A DNA stretch of 64,000 bases from Thiobacillus sp. 0-1251 (lineage in GTDB: Bacteria > Pseudomonadota > Gammaproteobacteria > Burkholderiales > Thiobacillaceae). A program made the translations under genes and the position numbers. Of the stretch, positions 39,590 through 47,505 are shown piece after piece. The stretch is from assembly GCA_001899305.1 (NCBI GenBank), contig MKWL01000003.1:1-64000 (forward strand), read 5' to 3'. Numbering within the stretch: position 1 is the stretch's first letter; each line of letters begins with the position of its first letter. The notes beneath the pieces are model-generated. The model was not told the DNA's origin, ran no database searches, and was given only the letters and a program-made list of their open reading frames with translations.

Positions 39590-40135
39590 ATGCATTTTCG
39601 TAACCTCGTTGCCCCCATTGCTCTGGCTGCATTGACGGCCATCCTCCCGGCGACCGCCCTGGCCGTGGAATACCCGATCGGCACGCCTCAGCAGCGCAAT
39701 GGAATGGAACTCGGCGCCGTCTATCTGCAACCAGTCGAAATGGAACCGGAAGGCATGATGCGCCCGGCCAAGGATTCCGACGTGCACCTGGAAGCTGACA
39801 TCCATGCCCTGGCCAACAACCCCAACGGCTTTGACGAAGGTGCATGGATGCCCTATTTGACGGTCAAGTACGAAGTCACCAAGCAGGGCGGTAACGAAAA
39901 AATCAGCGGCGATTTCATGCCCATGGTGGCCAACGACGGCCCGCATTACGGCGACAACGTGAAGCTCATGGGGCCGGGCAAATATCATGTCAAGTACACC
40001 ATCTATCCGCCTTCTGCCGGTTCGCATTTCGGTCGCCACATCGACCGCCTTACTGGCGTGCGCCCCTGGTTCAGGCCCTTCGAGGTGGAGTACGACTTCA
40101 CCTATGTCGGCATCGGCAAGAAGGGCGGGTACTAA
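39590..40135 (+). CDS. ftrA: Periplasmic iron-binding protein, P19/FtrA-like
   Basis: A 181-residue periplasmic protein (signal peptide 1-25, ATALA|VEY). P19/Tpd family features: YPIGTPQQRNGMELGAVYL, the Met/His copper/iron ligands in EADIHALANNPNGF and the C-terminal HFGRHIDRLTGVRPWF. In Bordetella FtrA (and Campylobacter P19) this protein binds Fe2+ (with Cu) and passes it to the FTR1 permease at acidic/microaerobic conditions. GGGAGA precedes the ATG. First gene of the uptake operon. Confidence 0.93.
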   Translation: MHFRNLVAPIALAALTAILPATALAVEYPIGTPQQRNGMELGAVYLQPVEMEPEGMMRPAKDSDVHLEADIHALANNPNGFDEGAWMPYLTVKYEVTKQGGNEKISGDFMPMVANDGPHYGDNVKLMGPGKYHVKYTIYPPSAGSHFGRHIDRLTGVRPWFRPFEVEYDFTYVGIGKKGGY

Positions 40136-40137
40136 GC

Positions 40138-41697
40138 GTGTCGCATTCTTTTGCCATGAAACCTTTGGCGCTCGCCGCTGCGCTGTTTGCCGCGCTGCCG
40201 GCCCATGCCGCCTCTTCGGAGGCCGACTTGACGAAGCTTATCCAGAAGCTCAACGAGCGCCTGGATAATCTCGAAAAACGCAATGCCGAACTGGAGAAGC
40301 AAATCCAGGCCGACCACGCTGCCAAGGTGCCAGCCGACATCGAGAAGCGTGTGCAATCCCTGGAACAGGCCCAGGAACAAGTGAACAAGGCGCTGGATAG
40401 CGACGAGATCAGCCAGTATGAACCCGATCTGACCTCGCGTCTGAAGGCGGCGGAGAAGGACGTGCTGGAAACCAGGAAAGCGGTCAAGCGAACCGAAGGC
40501 CTGGAAGGGCTGAAAGTCGGGGCGAGCCTGACCACCGTGGCGCAGATGCCATCCGGCCTGCCCAAGGGTACCGCTGACGGCAACAGCCAGCTCAACTATC
40601 GTGCCGATGTCACCGCCGAACTGCCGCTGGAGCCCTTCGGCAACGTGGATCAAAAGATATTCGCCCATTTCCGCATGGGCCAAGGGCTGGGTCTCAATAG
40701 CCCCTTCGCCAACCTGGGCGCCTTTGCCAGCGCGCCCAATGCCGTGGCATTCCGCGCCAGCGGCGCCAGCCCGGACGACTCCGTGGCGATTCTCGGCCAG
40801 GCCTGGTACCAGGCCGCTATCCCGCTGCCTTTTGGCGGCTTCAAGCCGCGCTCCCGCGAAACCCTTGAGCTCACCTTCGGCAAGATGGATATCTTCGGCT
40901 TCTTCGACCGGAATGCCGGTGCCAACGACGAAAGCCGCCAGTTCCTGAATTCCATTTTCGTGCACAACCCGCTGCTGGACGCGGGCAGACAGGTCGGCGT
41001 GGATGCCAACGGCTTCCAGCCGGGCTTCGTGGCTTCTTATCTGAACGAGACCCGCAAGCCCCAAACCTGGCGCGTGTCCCTTGGCGTGTTCGGCACCGGC
41101 GTGGGCGCCAATTACCAGCGTTTCTTTTCATCCCCGCTGATCATGGCCCAGGCGGAGACCTCGCTCAGGTTCTTCGACGGCCTGACCGGCAACTACCGCC
41201 TGTATGCCTGGCAACAGGGGCAGGGCACGGAGCTAGACGGCTCCACCGCATCGCAAGGCGGCTGGGGCATTTCCGCCGACCAGCGTTTGGGCGACGGCGT
41301 GACCCTGTTCGGACGTTACGGCCAGATGGCCAAGGGCAAGGTGCCCTTCGACCGCGCCCTCACCTTGGGAGCCGAGTTCAACGGTTCCTACTGGGATCGG
41401 GGCGCCGACGCCATCGGGGTGGCCGCTGGCTGGCTGCAGGCGAGCGACGATTACCATGCTGCCGGCGGCACCCGGGATCTGCTTGGCAACGATAACCCGG
41501 CCGATGCCTCCACCTTCACCGACAATATCAACTTCACCCCCAGCGGCGCGGAAAGGGTGGCTGAAATCTACTATCGCTACCACATCACTAACCAGTTCGA
41601 GCTTTCCCCCGATTTTCAGTACGTTTGGAGAATGGGCGCCAACCCGGCCGCCAGCAACGCCATGGTGCTGGGATTGCGTGCTCAACTTTCATATTAA
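40138..41697 (+). CDS. OprB-like outer-membrane porin in the iron operon
   Basis: A 519-residue porin (GTG start at 40138; ATG 40156 is an alternative) with signal peptide and, uncommonly, an N-terminal coiled coil (about 25-115, KLIQKLNERLDNLEKRNAEL). The rest is a beta-barrel (about 125-519) with OprB-type strands such as ERVAEIYYRYHITNQFEL and PDFQYVWRMG, ending in an aromatic residue (LSY). OprB is usually sugar-selective, but position between ftrA and ftrB suggests passage of ferrous iron across the outer membrane. The gene starts 2 bases after ftrA. Confidence 0.85.
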   Translation: MSHSFAMKPLALAAALFAALPAHAASSEADLTKLIQKLNERLDNLEKRNAELEKQIQADHAAKVPADIEKRVQSLEQAQEQVNKALDSDEISQYEPDLTSRLKAAEKDVLETRKAVKRTEGLEGLKVGASLTTVAQMPSGLPKGTADGNSQLNYRADVTAELPLEPFGNVDQKIFAHFRMGQGLGLNSPFANLGAFASAPNAVAFRASGASPDDSVAILGQAWYQAAIPLPFGGFKPRSRETLELTFGKMDIFGFFDRNAGANDESRQFLNSIFVHNPLLDAGRQVGVDANGFQPGFVASYLNETRKPQTWRVSLGVFGTGVGANYQRFFSSPLIMAQAETSLRFFDGLTGNYRLYAWQQGQGTELDGSTASQGGWGISADQRLGDGVTLFGRYGQMAKGKVPFDRALTLGAEFNGSYWDRGADAIGVAAGWLQASDDYHAAGGTRDLLGNDNPADASTFTDNINFTPSGAERVAEIYYRYHITNQFELSPDFQYVWRMGANPAASNAMVLGLRAQLSY

Positions 41698-41706
41698 GGG
41701 CATCAC

Positions 41707-42075
41707 GTGAACAGCATGACATTGCGTTTTTCTGCGTTCGTTGGCCTCGTTTCCGCCGCCCTCGCGGCGGCGGTTTTTCTGCTCGCACCTGCGCAAGCGG
41801 GCGCGGCGGAATTGCCCGCCTATACCGTGGTGGCCAAGAACGGGCGGCTGATCCCCAACATCCTTAACGTGCCTGCCGGGGTGCGCTTCAAGATTGTGGT
41901 GCGCAATGAAGGACGCGACGCGATCGAGTTCGAGAGCCTGCAACTGAGGAAAGAGAAGGTACTCGCGCCTGGCGCCGAATCCTTTGTGGTGATCGCCCCG
42001 TTGAAGCCCGGCGAGTATGACTTTTTTGACGAATTCCATCCCGACACCGGACGTAGCCGCATCGTCGTGAAATAA
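41707..42075 (+). CDS. ftrB: Periplasmic cupredoxin-like protein, FtrB-like
   Basis: A 122-residue periplasmic protein (GTG start at 41707 or ATG 41716) with signal peptide ending AGAAE. The body is a cupredoxin beta-sandwich: YTVVAKNGRLIPNILNVPAG, LQLRKEKVLAPG, and PGEYDFFDEFHPDTGR carrying His (the Cys ligand is absent, as in FtrB). In Bordetella FtrB oxidises Fe2+ to Fe3+ for the permease. Nine bases after the porin. Confidence 0.88.
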   Translation: MNSMTLRFSAFVGLVSAALAAAVFLLAPAQAGAAELPAYTVVAKNGRLIPNILNVPAGVRFKIVVRNEGRDAIEFESLQLRKEKVLAPGAESFVVIAPLKPGEYDFFDEFHPDTGRSRIVVK

Positions 42076-42087
42076 AAGGAGTGGCAT

Positions 42088-42903
42088 ATGGGTAATGCGC
42101 TTTTCATCGTCTGGCGGGAAACCATCGAAGCGATGCTGGTGATCGGCATTCTGCACGGATGGCTCAGCGCCCGTCCCGACGCCCGCGCCGGCTTTCCCTG
42201 GCTGTGGGGCGGAATCGCGGCAGGCCTGGGGCTTGCCCTGTTCCTAGCCGTAACGATCATGGACATCCAGTCGTGGGTGTCGGCAAATGCGCTCGAATGG
42301 TTTCAGGCTGTCATGCCGCTCGTCGCCTGTGGCCTAATTTTCCAGATGGTCTGGTGGATGCGCCGCCACGGCGCCGGTCTGAAAAAGGAACTGGAAGCCG
42401 GCATGGAAAGTGCCGCCGATCGGGCCAACTGGCTGGGCATTGCGGTCCTGGCTGCGGTGGCGGTGGGACGCGAAGGCGCGGAGACGGTGGTGTTCCTCTA
42501 CGGCGCGGTCAAGGGCAGCGCGAATGCCGACATTGCCCTGGGTAGCGCGACCGGTTTCCTGCTCGCCTTGGCTGCCTATTGGCTGCTTTCCCGCGGCAGC
42601 CGGTTTGTTTCGTGGCGCGCCTTTTTCCGCGTCACGGAAGTGATGCTCCTGCTGCTTGGCGGGGCGCTGCTGGTGGACGGTGCGGAAAAACTCGTCGGGC
42701 TGGAAGCGCTGCCGCCGCTGGCAGATCCGCTGTGGAACACGGCATTCCTGCTGGACGACAGTACCCGGGCAGGCGGGCTCGTGGCCGCCTTCACCGGTTA
42801 CCGGGCGGCGCCATCGGGCATGGCCTACGCATTGCTCGCGGTCTACTGGGCACTTGCCCTTGGCGTGCTACTCAAATTGAAACCGATGAGGCGCAAGGCA
42901 TGA
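42088..42903 (+). CDS. ftrC: FTR1-family high-affinity iron permease
   Basis: A 271-residue seven-helix permease. The two diagnostic RExxE iron-binding motifs are present, WRETIEAML (about residue 9) and GREGAETVV (about residue 131). It imports iron across the inner membrane with the FtrB oxidase and FtrA binder. AGGAG precedes the ATG. Overlaps ftrD by 4 bases. Confidence 0.95.
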   Translation: MGNALFIVWRETIEAMLVIGILHGWLSARPDARAGFPWLWGGIAAGLGLALFLAVTIMDIQSWVSANALEWFQAVMPLVACGLIFQMVWWMRRHGAGLKKELEAGMESAADRANWLGIAVLAAVAVGREGAETVVFLYGAVKGSANADIALGSATGFLLALAAYWLLSRGSRFVSWRAFFRVTEVMLLLLGGALLVDGAEKLVGLEALPPLADPLWNTAFLLDDSTRAGGLVAAFTGYRAAPSGMAYALLAVYWALALGVLLKLKPMRRKA

Positions 42904-44303
42904 ATGCAGCGACAGGGCAAATCGCGGCCTCTGGCCCCGGCACCGGCCGGCTCGCCCGTCTGGGGCTCGCCATGCGACGCTACCGCAACGCCATCATCGT
43001 TGCGCAATGGCTCGTGGTGCTGGGCTATCTCATGCTGGTGGCCGTGCCGGCTTTTCTGCCCCTGCCGCCGGACCAGGCCCATATCTGGAACAACCTGACC
43101 CGCTTCGCGCAGTTCGCGTTCTGGGGCATCTGGTGGCCCTTCGTCATTCTTTCCATCATGGCACTGGGCCGGGTGTGGTGCGGAGTGTTGTGCCCGGAGG
43201 GTGCGCTTACCGAGTGGGTTTCCCGGTTCGGCCTGGGGCGCGGCATCCCGCGCTGGATGAAGTGGGGAGGGTGGCCGTTCGTGGCCTTCGTCATGACCAC
43301 CGTGTTCGGGCAGATGACCAGCGTTTACGAATACCCGAAGCCCGCCCTGCTTATCCTGGGCGGCTCGACCATCGCGGCCATTGCCGTGGGGCTGATCTGG
43401 GGACGCGAGAAACGGGTCTGGTGCAAGCATCTGTGCCCCGTTTCCGGCGTGTTCGGCCTGTTGGCGAAGATCGCACCCGTCCACTTCAAGGTCGATCAAT
43501 CCGCCTGGGACGCGGCGCCTGCCGGCCATCGCACCAGCCGCCAGCATGTTATCAACTGCGCCCCGCTGATCAACATCCGGCGCATGGAAAGCGCCTCGGC
43601 CTGCCATGCGTGCGGCCGCTGCGCCGGGGAACGGAACGCGGTGCAACTCGCCCTGCGTTCGCCCAATGCCGAAATACTCGGCCATCCCAGCGTCCCCGGA
43701 AACAAGGCCAGGGAGATGAACGATTGGCCTGCGCGCTTGCTGGTCTTCGGCATGCTGGGCGTGGCGCTCGGAGCCTTCCAGTGGAGCGCTTCTCCCTGGC
43801 TGGTGGCCGCGAAACAGGCTGCGGCAGGGTGGCTGGTAGACCACGAGGTCTGGTGGCCGCTCAACGAGGCAGGACACTGGTGGCTGTTCACCTACTACCC
43901 GGAGGCGAACGACGTCTTCACCTGGCTGGACGGCGGCATCCTGCTCGCCTACATCGCCGCCGAAACGCTCGTCGTCGGCGGCTGGGTGTGGGGCTGGCTC
44001 AAGCTGGCCGGCATGCTGACTGGAGTGCCTTGGCAGCGGCTAGCCCATGCACTCATCCCGTTCGCCGGGACGAGCGTTTTCGTGGGCTTGAGCCAGCTTA
44101 CAACCTCCCAGCTGGCTGGCGAAAGGGTGATCCTGCCTTGGGCCAATGACGCGCGTATGGCGCTGCTGGTGCTCTCCGCCATCTGGAGTGCGAATCTTGC
44201 ATGGCGTCTGGCGAAGCGTAACGGCGCCGCGGGCGCGTTGGGAATATTGGTGGCCGCAGCTTTTCCGCTTGCCGCTTGGAGCACGCAGTTTTTCGTCTGG
44301 TGA
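42900..44303 (+). CDS. ftrD: Polyferredoxin-type membrane electron carrier, FtrD-like
   Basis: A 467-residue membrane protein of the NapH/FixG polyferredoxin type. It has about six to eight helices, a cysteine cluster CGVLCPEGALTE (about 96), a second CKHLCPVSGV (about 179) and CHACGRCAGE (about 238). In FtrABCD it feeds electrons to the iron uptake cycle. ATG 42900 overlaps the ftrC stop; the long in-frame upstream extension is discounted. Converges with the P1B-4 ATPase gene. Confidence 0.92.
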   Translation: MNAATGQIAASGPGTGRLARLGLAMRRYRNAIIVAQWLVVLGYLMLVAVPAFLPLPPDQAHIWNNLTRFAQFAFWGIWWPFVILSIMALGRVWCGVLCPEGALTEWVSRFGLGRGIPRWMKWGGWPFVAFVMTTVFGQMTSVYEYPKPALLILGGSTIAAIAVGLIWGREKRVWCKHLCPVSGVFGLLAKIAPVHFKVDQSAWDAAPAGHRTSRQHVINCAPLINIRRMESASACHACGRCAGERNAVQLALRSPNAEILGHPSVPGNKAREMNDWPARLLVFGMLGVALGAFQWSASPWLVAAKQAAAGWLVDHEVWWPLNEAGHWWLFTYYPEANDVFTWLDGGILLAYIAAETLVVGGWVWGWLKLAGMLTGVPWQRLAHALIPFAGTSVFVGLSQLTTSQLAGERVILPWANDARMALLVLSAIWSANLAWRLAKRNGAAGALGILVAAAFPLAAWSTQFFVW

Positions 44304-44324
44304 TCGCCGACGGGCATCAACGAA

Positions 44325-46658
44325 TCAATCCGCCTGATCCTCGTAGGCCAACAGACGCAAGGCATTGATCACCACGACGATGGTCGATCCCTCATGGATC
44401 AGTACCGCCAAACCAATCCCGGCCCAGCCGAACAGGGTGGCGGGAATCAGCAGCGCCACCACGCCCAGCGAGACGAACAGGTTCTGCCGGATGATGCGCC
44501 GCGATGCGCGGCTCAGGGCCACGGCGAAGGGCAGCCTGGAGAGATCGTCGGCCATCAGCGCCACGTCTGCGGTTTCCAGCGCCACGTCGGTGCCGGCGCC
44601 GCCCATGGCGATGCCGACCGTGGCGCGTGCCATGGCCGGGGCGTCGTTGACCCCGTCGCCGACCATGGCTACCCGCCCGTAGCGCTGCCCGAGTTCCTCC
44701 ATGGCCGTGACCTTGTCTTCCGGCAGCAGTCCTGCGTGCACTTCGTCCAGACCCACCGCATCGGCGATGGCCCGGCCTACGCTTTCGTTGTCACCGGTGA
44801 GCATGATGGTCTTGCGGACGCCGATCCGGTGCAGGCGCGCCAGGACCTCGCGCACGCCTGGGCGCGGCGTGTCGGCCAAGGCTACGATGCCGAGGAACTG
44901 ACCGTCGGCCTGGATTAGCATGATGGTTTTGCCTTTGGTGCCGAGACGTTCGACATGCTGAAGAATCACCCCGGGGATGGGTTCTCCGTCGAACAACCCG
45001 GCGTTGCCGACGATCACCTTTTTTCCGTCGAATTCGGCGCGTAATCCTTTTCCGGTCACGGCTTCGACCTCGCCGGCTTCGCCCCAACTCAAACCCCGCC
45101 GCTTCGCCTCCGTCACCACCGCCTGCGCCAGCGGATGGGCGCTGCGGCTTTCCACGGCGGCGGCGATTTTCAGCAATTCATCCGCGCTCCCGCTGACGGC
45201 GACGACGTCGGTCACCTTGGGCTTGCCGATGGTCAAGGTGCCGGTCTTGTCGAAGGCGACGGCCGTCAGCACGCCGAGATTTTCCAGATGGGCGCCGCCC
45301 TTGATCAGCACGCCGCCGGCCGCGGCGCGGGCGATGCCGGACAGCACCGCCGACGGGGTGGCGATGGCCAGCGCGCAGGGGGACGCCGCCACCAGCACCG
45401 CCATGGCGCGGTAAAACGATTCGGCGAAGGGGAAGCCGAACAGCGGCGGCAGCACGATGAGCAGCGCGGCGCCCGCCAGCACCAATGGCACGAAGATGCG
45501 CTCGAAGCGGTCGGTGAAGCGCTGGGTGGGGGATTTCTGCGTCTGCGCCTCGGCCACCATCGTGACCATGCGCGCCAGCGTGCTCTCGCGCGCCAGTCGG
45601 GTCACCTCGACCACAAGCGCACCCTCGCCGTTGACCGTGCCGGCGAACACCTTGTCGCCCGGCTGCTTGTCCACCGGCATGGATTCGCCGGTGACCGGGG
45701 ACTGGTCCACCGCCGAGTTGCCCGAGGCCACCTGGCCGTCGGCGGGAATGCGCTGCCCGGGTTTGACGACTACCCGGTCGCCACGCAGCAGCGCTTCGAC
45801 CCGCACTTCGGCCTCCGCACCGTCCCGCTGCACGATGGCGGTCTTGGGCGCGAGCTTCGCCAGTGCCTCGATGGCCTTGCGGGCACGGTCCATGGCCATG
45901 TGCTCCAAGGCGTGCCCCAGACTGAACAGGAACAGCAGCAGCGCGCCTTCTTCCCAGGCACCGAGCGCCGCCGCTCCGGCTGCCGCGACGATCATCAGGA
46001 TGTCGATATCGAAGCTGCGGCTCTTCATGCTCTGCCAGGCGTCGCGCAGGGTGTAGAAGCCGCCCGCCGCGTAGGCACCCAGCAACAGCCCGAGCGAGAG
46101 CGTGTGCGGTGCACCGGCGAGACCCGTGAGCCAGCCGGCCAGCAACAACAGGCCGGCTACGCAGCTGAAGATCAGCTCGCGATGCTCGACGAACCAACCG
46201 GCCTCATGGCCTGTCTCCTCCAGCACGGCATAGCCGAGCGCCTGGATGCGCCGGACGATCGCCGGGCGCGCAATTTTCTCGCTGTCGAATTCCAGCCGCA
46301 GGCGTTCGGCGGCGTAGCTCACCGAAGCCTCCAGCACGCCGTCCGTGCGTTGCAAGGCATGCTCGATCACGACAGCGCAGGTGGGGCAATCCATGCCGTC
46401 GATGCGCAGGCTCTCGTGGCGAAACCGGTCACTGATCTTCGCGCCGGACGCCTGCGCCAGTTCGCGTACCCGACCCACGCTGAACTGCTGCGGGTCGTAG
46501 TGCAGGCACAGGCGGGCGCCGCCGTCTTCATGGACCAAGTGTACTTTTTCCAGGCCCTCGGCTTGCAGTAAATTGGTCAGCCGCCCCACGCAGGCGTCGC
46601 GCTCGTCAGGAATTTCCGGCAAGACCAGGGACAGCTCCAGTTCAAGTTTTTCGGCCAT
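44325..46658 (-). CDS. P1B-type metal-exporting ATPase, SPC class (P1B-4-like)
   Basis: A 777-residue ATPase. Two N-terminal ferredoxin-like modules: the first (1-70) has lost its Cys pair, the second contains GMDCPTCAVVIEHAL (about 93). Catalytic elements: CPC position is SPC (ASPCALAI, TM4), phosphorylation DKTGTLT, TGES, HP (SAHPLAQ), and GDGVNDAPA. TM6 ends HEGSTIVVVINALRLL. SPC plus HEGST is the P1B-4 pattern (Co2+, Fe2+, Zn/Cd efflux; e.g. PfeT/FrvA). The ATG at 46658 follows GAGGAG; TTG 46673 is weaker. Convergent with ftrD; an iron- or cobalt-export role balancing ftr is plausible. Confidence 0.93.
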   Translation of the reverse strand: MAEKLELELSLVLPEIPDERDACVGRLTNLLQAEGLEKVHLVHEDGGARLCLHYDPQQFSVGRVRELAQASGAKISDRFRHESLRIDGMDCPTCAVVIEHALQRTDGVLEASVSYAAERLRLEFDSEKIARPAIVRRIQALGYAVLEETGHEAGWFVEHRELIFSCVAGLLLLAGWLTGLAGAPHTLSLGLLLGAYAAGGFYTLRDAWQSMKSRSFDIDILMIVAAAGAAALGAWEEGALLLFLFSLGHALEHMAMDRARKAIEALAKLAPKTAIVQRDGAEAEVRVEALLRGDRVVVKPGQRIPADGQVASGNSAVDQSPVTGESMPVDKQPGDKVFAGTVNGEGALVVEVTRLARESTLARMVTMVAEAQTQKSPTQRFTDRFERIFVPLVLAGAALLIVLPPLFGFPFAESFYRAMAVLVAASPCALAIATPSAVLSGIARAAAGGVLIKGGAHLENLGVLTAVAFDKTGTLTIGKPKVTDVVAVSGSADELLKIAAAVESRSAHPLAQAVVTEAKRRGLSWGEAGEVEAVTGKGLRAEFDGKKVIVGNAGLFDGEPIPGVILQHVERLGTKGKTIMLIQADGQFLGIVALADTPRPGVREVLARLHRIGVRKTIMLTGDNESVGRAIADAVGLDEVHAGLLPEDKVTAMEELGQRYGRVAMVGDGVNDAPAMARATVGIAMGGAGTDVALETADVALMADDLSRLPFAVALSRASRRIIRQNLFVSLGVVALLIPATLFGWAGIGLAVLIHEGSTIVVVINALRLLAYEDQAD

Positions 46659-46707
46659 GTCGCCGCTCCTCAAGAATCAAACGATCCACAGCGGGATATG
46701 TGCTGCG

Positions 46708-47012
46708 TTACTGCCGGAGTTTGCCGCACTGGCCGCAGAACCTGGCATCGGCTGCGAGTTCCGCGCCGCAACCGGAACATTCGGCGGCCGCCAGGGAAGC
46801 GCCGCATTGCCGGCAGAAGCGCGCATCGTTCGCATTGGCGCTGCCGCACTTTGGGCAGGGATTGCCCGCATTGCCGCCGCCTGGGCCTGTGCCCTGCGGA
46901 TAGCCTGGATCACCCCCAAAGCCCCCATGCCTGGAACCGCCGTGATGGCCGCCCGGTAGCCGCCGTGATGGCCTCCTATCAAATTACCGAGCATGCGTTC
47001 AAGGAATCCCAT
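46708..47012 (-). pseudogene. Zinc-ribbon protein interrupted by a one-base frameshift
   Basis: Codons 1-20 from ATG 47012 read MGFLERMLGNLIGGHHGGYR. From about 46952 the coding sense continues in the -1 frame: GGHHGGSRHGGFGGDPGYP, then two C-x2-C pairs (CPKCGSANANDARFCRQCG and CSGCGAELAADARFCGQCG), ending KLRQ and a TAA at 46708-46710. The four CxxC sites form two zinc ribbons. The break is at a GGG run and would be restored by one extra G. Either a real decay, a programmed -1 shift, or a base error. Sits between the P-II-like and P1B-4 genes. Confidence 0.75.
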
Positions 47013-47110
47013 GATTTACTCCTTCATTAGTTGATTGAGATAGAAATTCGATATCGCTTTCCGGGTTCAGGACGTGGGCACAGGCCATGACCGGAAACCA
47101 GGTTCGCTCA

Positions 47111-47449
47111 TTACATTGCCGCGACAGGGATTGCCCTGACAACGTCGATCACGAATATCCACCCCGGATCGGCCTGGCCAGTGCGGGCGGTGCGCGCGAT
47201 GATGCCCACCAGTTCGTCCACCTGATGGTCTTCACAGATCAGTTCCAGCTTGGATTCGTAAATGACCTCTTCGGCCAGTTCGATGGAGTAGTGCTGCTCC
47301 CTTGCGTCCACCGCCTTCAGCAGGCTTTGCACCGGGATGACGGTAAGATTGCGGCAACCGGCGTTCGCATTGCATAGCCCCGAGTCCTTGAGGGCGCGAA
47401 TCACGTCGCCGATACGGTGGTTGTGGACGTAGGCCTTGATTTCTTTCAT
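47111..47449 (-). CDS. P-II-like signalling/sensor protein
   Basis: A 112-residue protein of the nitrogen-regulator P-II/CutA-like ferredoxin-fold superfamily: MKEIKAYVHNHRIGDVIRAL, YSIELAEEVIYESKLELICED, and GWIFVIDVVRAIPVA. The T-loop of true GlnB, including its uridylylated Tyr, is replaced by a short insert GLCNANAGCRNLTVIPVQ with two Cys. Such P-II-like proteins appear beside HME-RND pumps, where metal or nucleotide sensing is suspected but not shown. It follows the pump gene by 56 bases. Confidence 0.85.
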   Translation of the reverse strand: MKEIKAYVHNHRIGDVIRALKDSGLCNANAGCRNLTVIPVQSLLKAVDAREQHYSIELAEEVIYESKLELICEDHQVDELVGIIARTARTGQADPGWIFVIDVVRAIPVAAM

Positions 47450-47505
47450 GCGTTTTCTCCTGTCTGATGATTGCGTGCGGCCTCTTCAGGCCGCACGTTT
47501 CCGGT

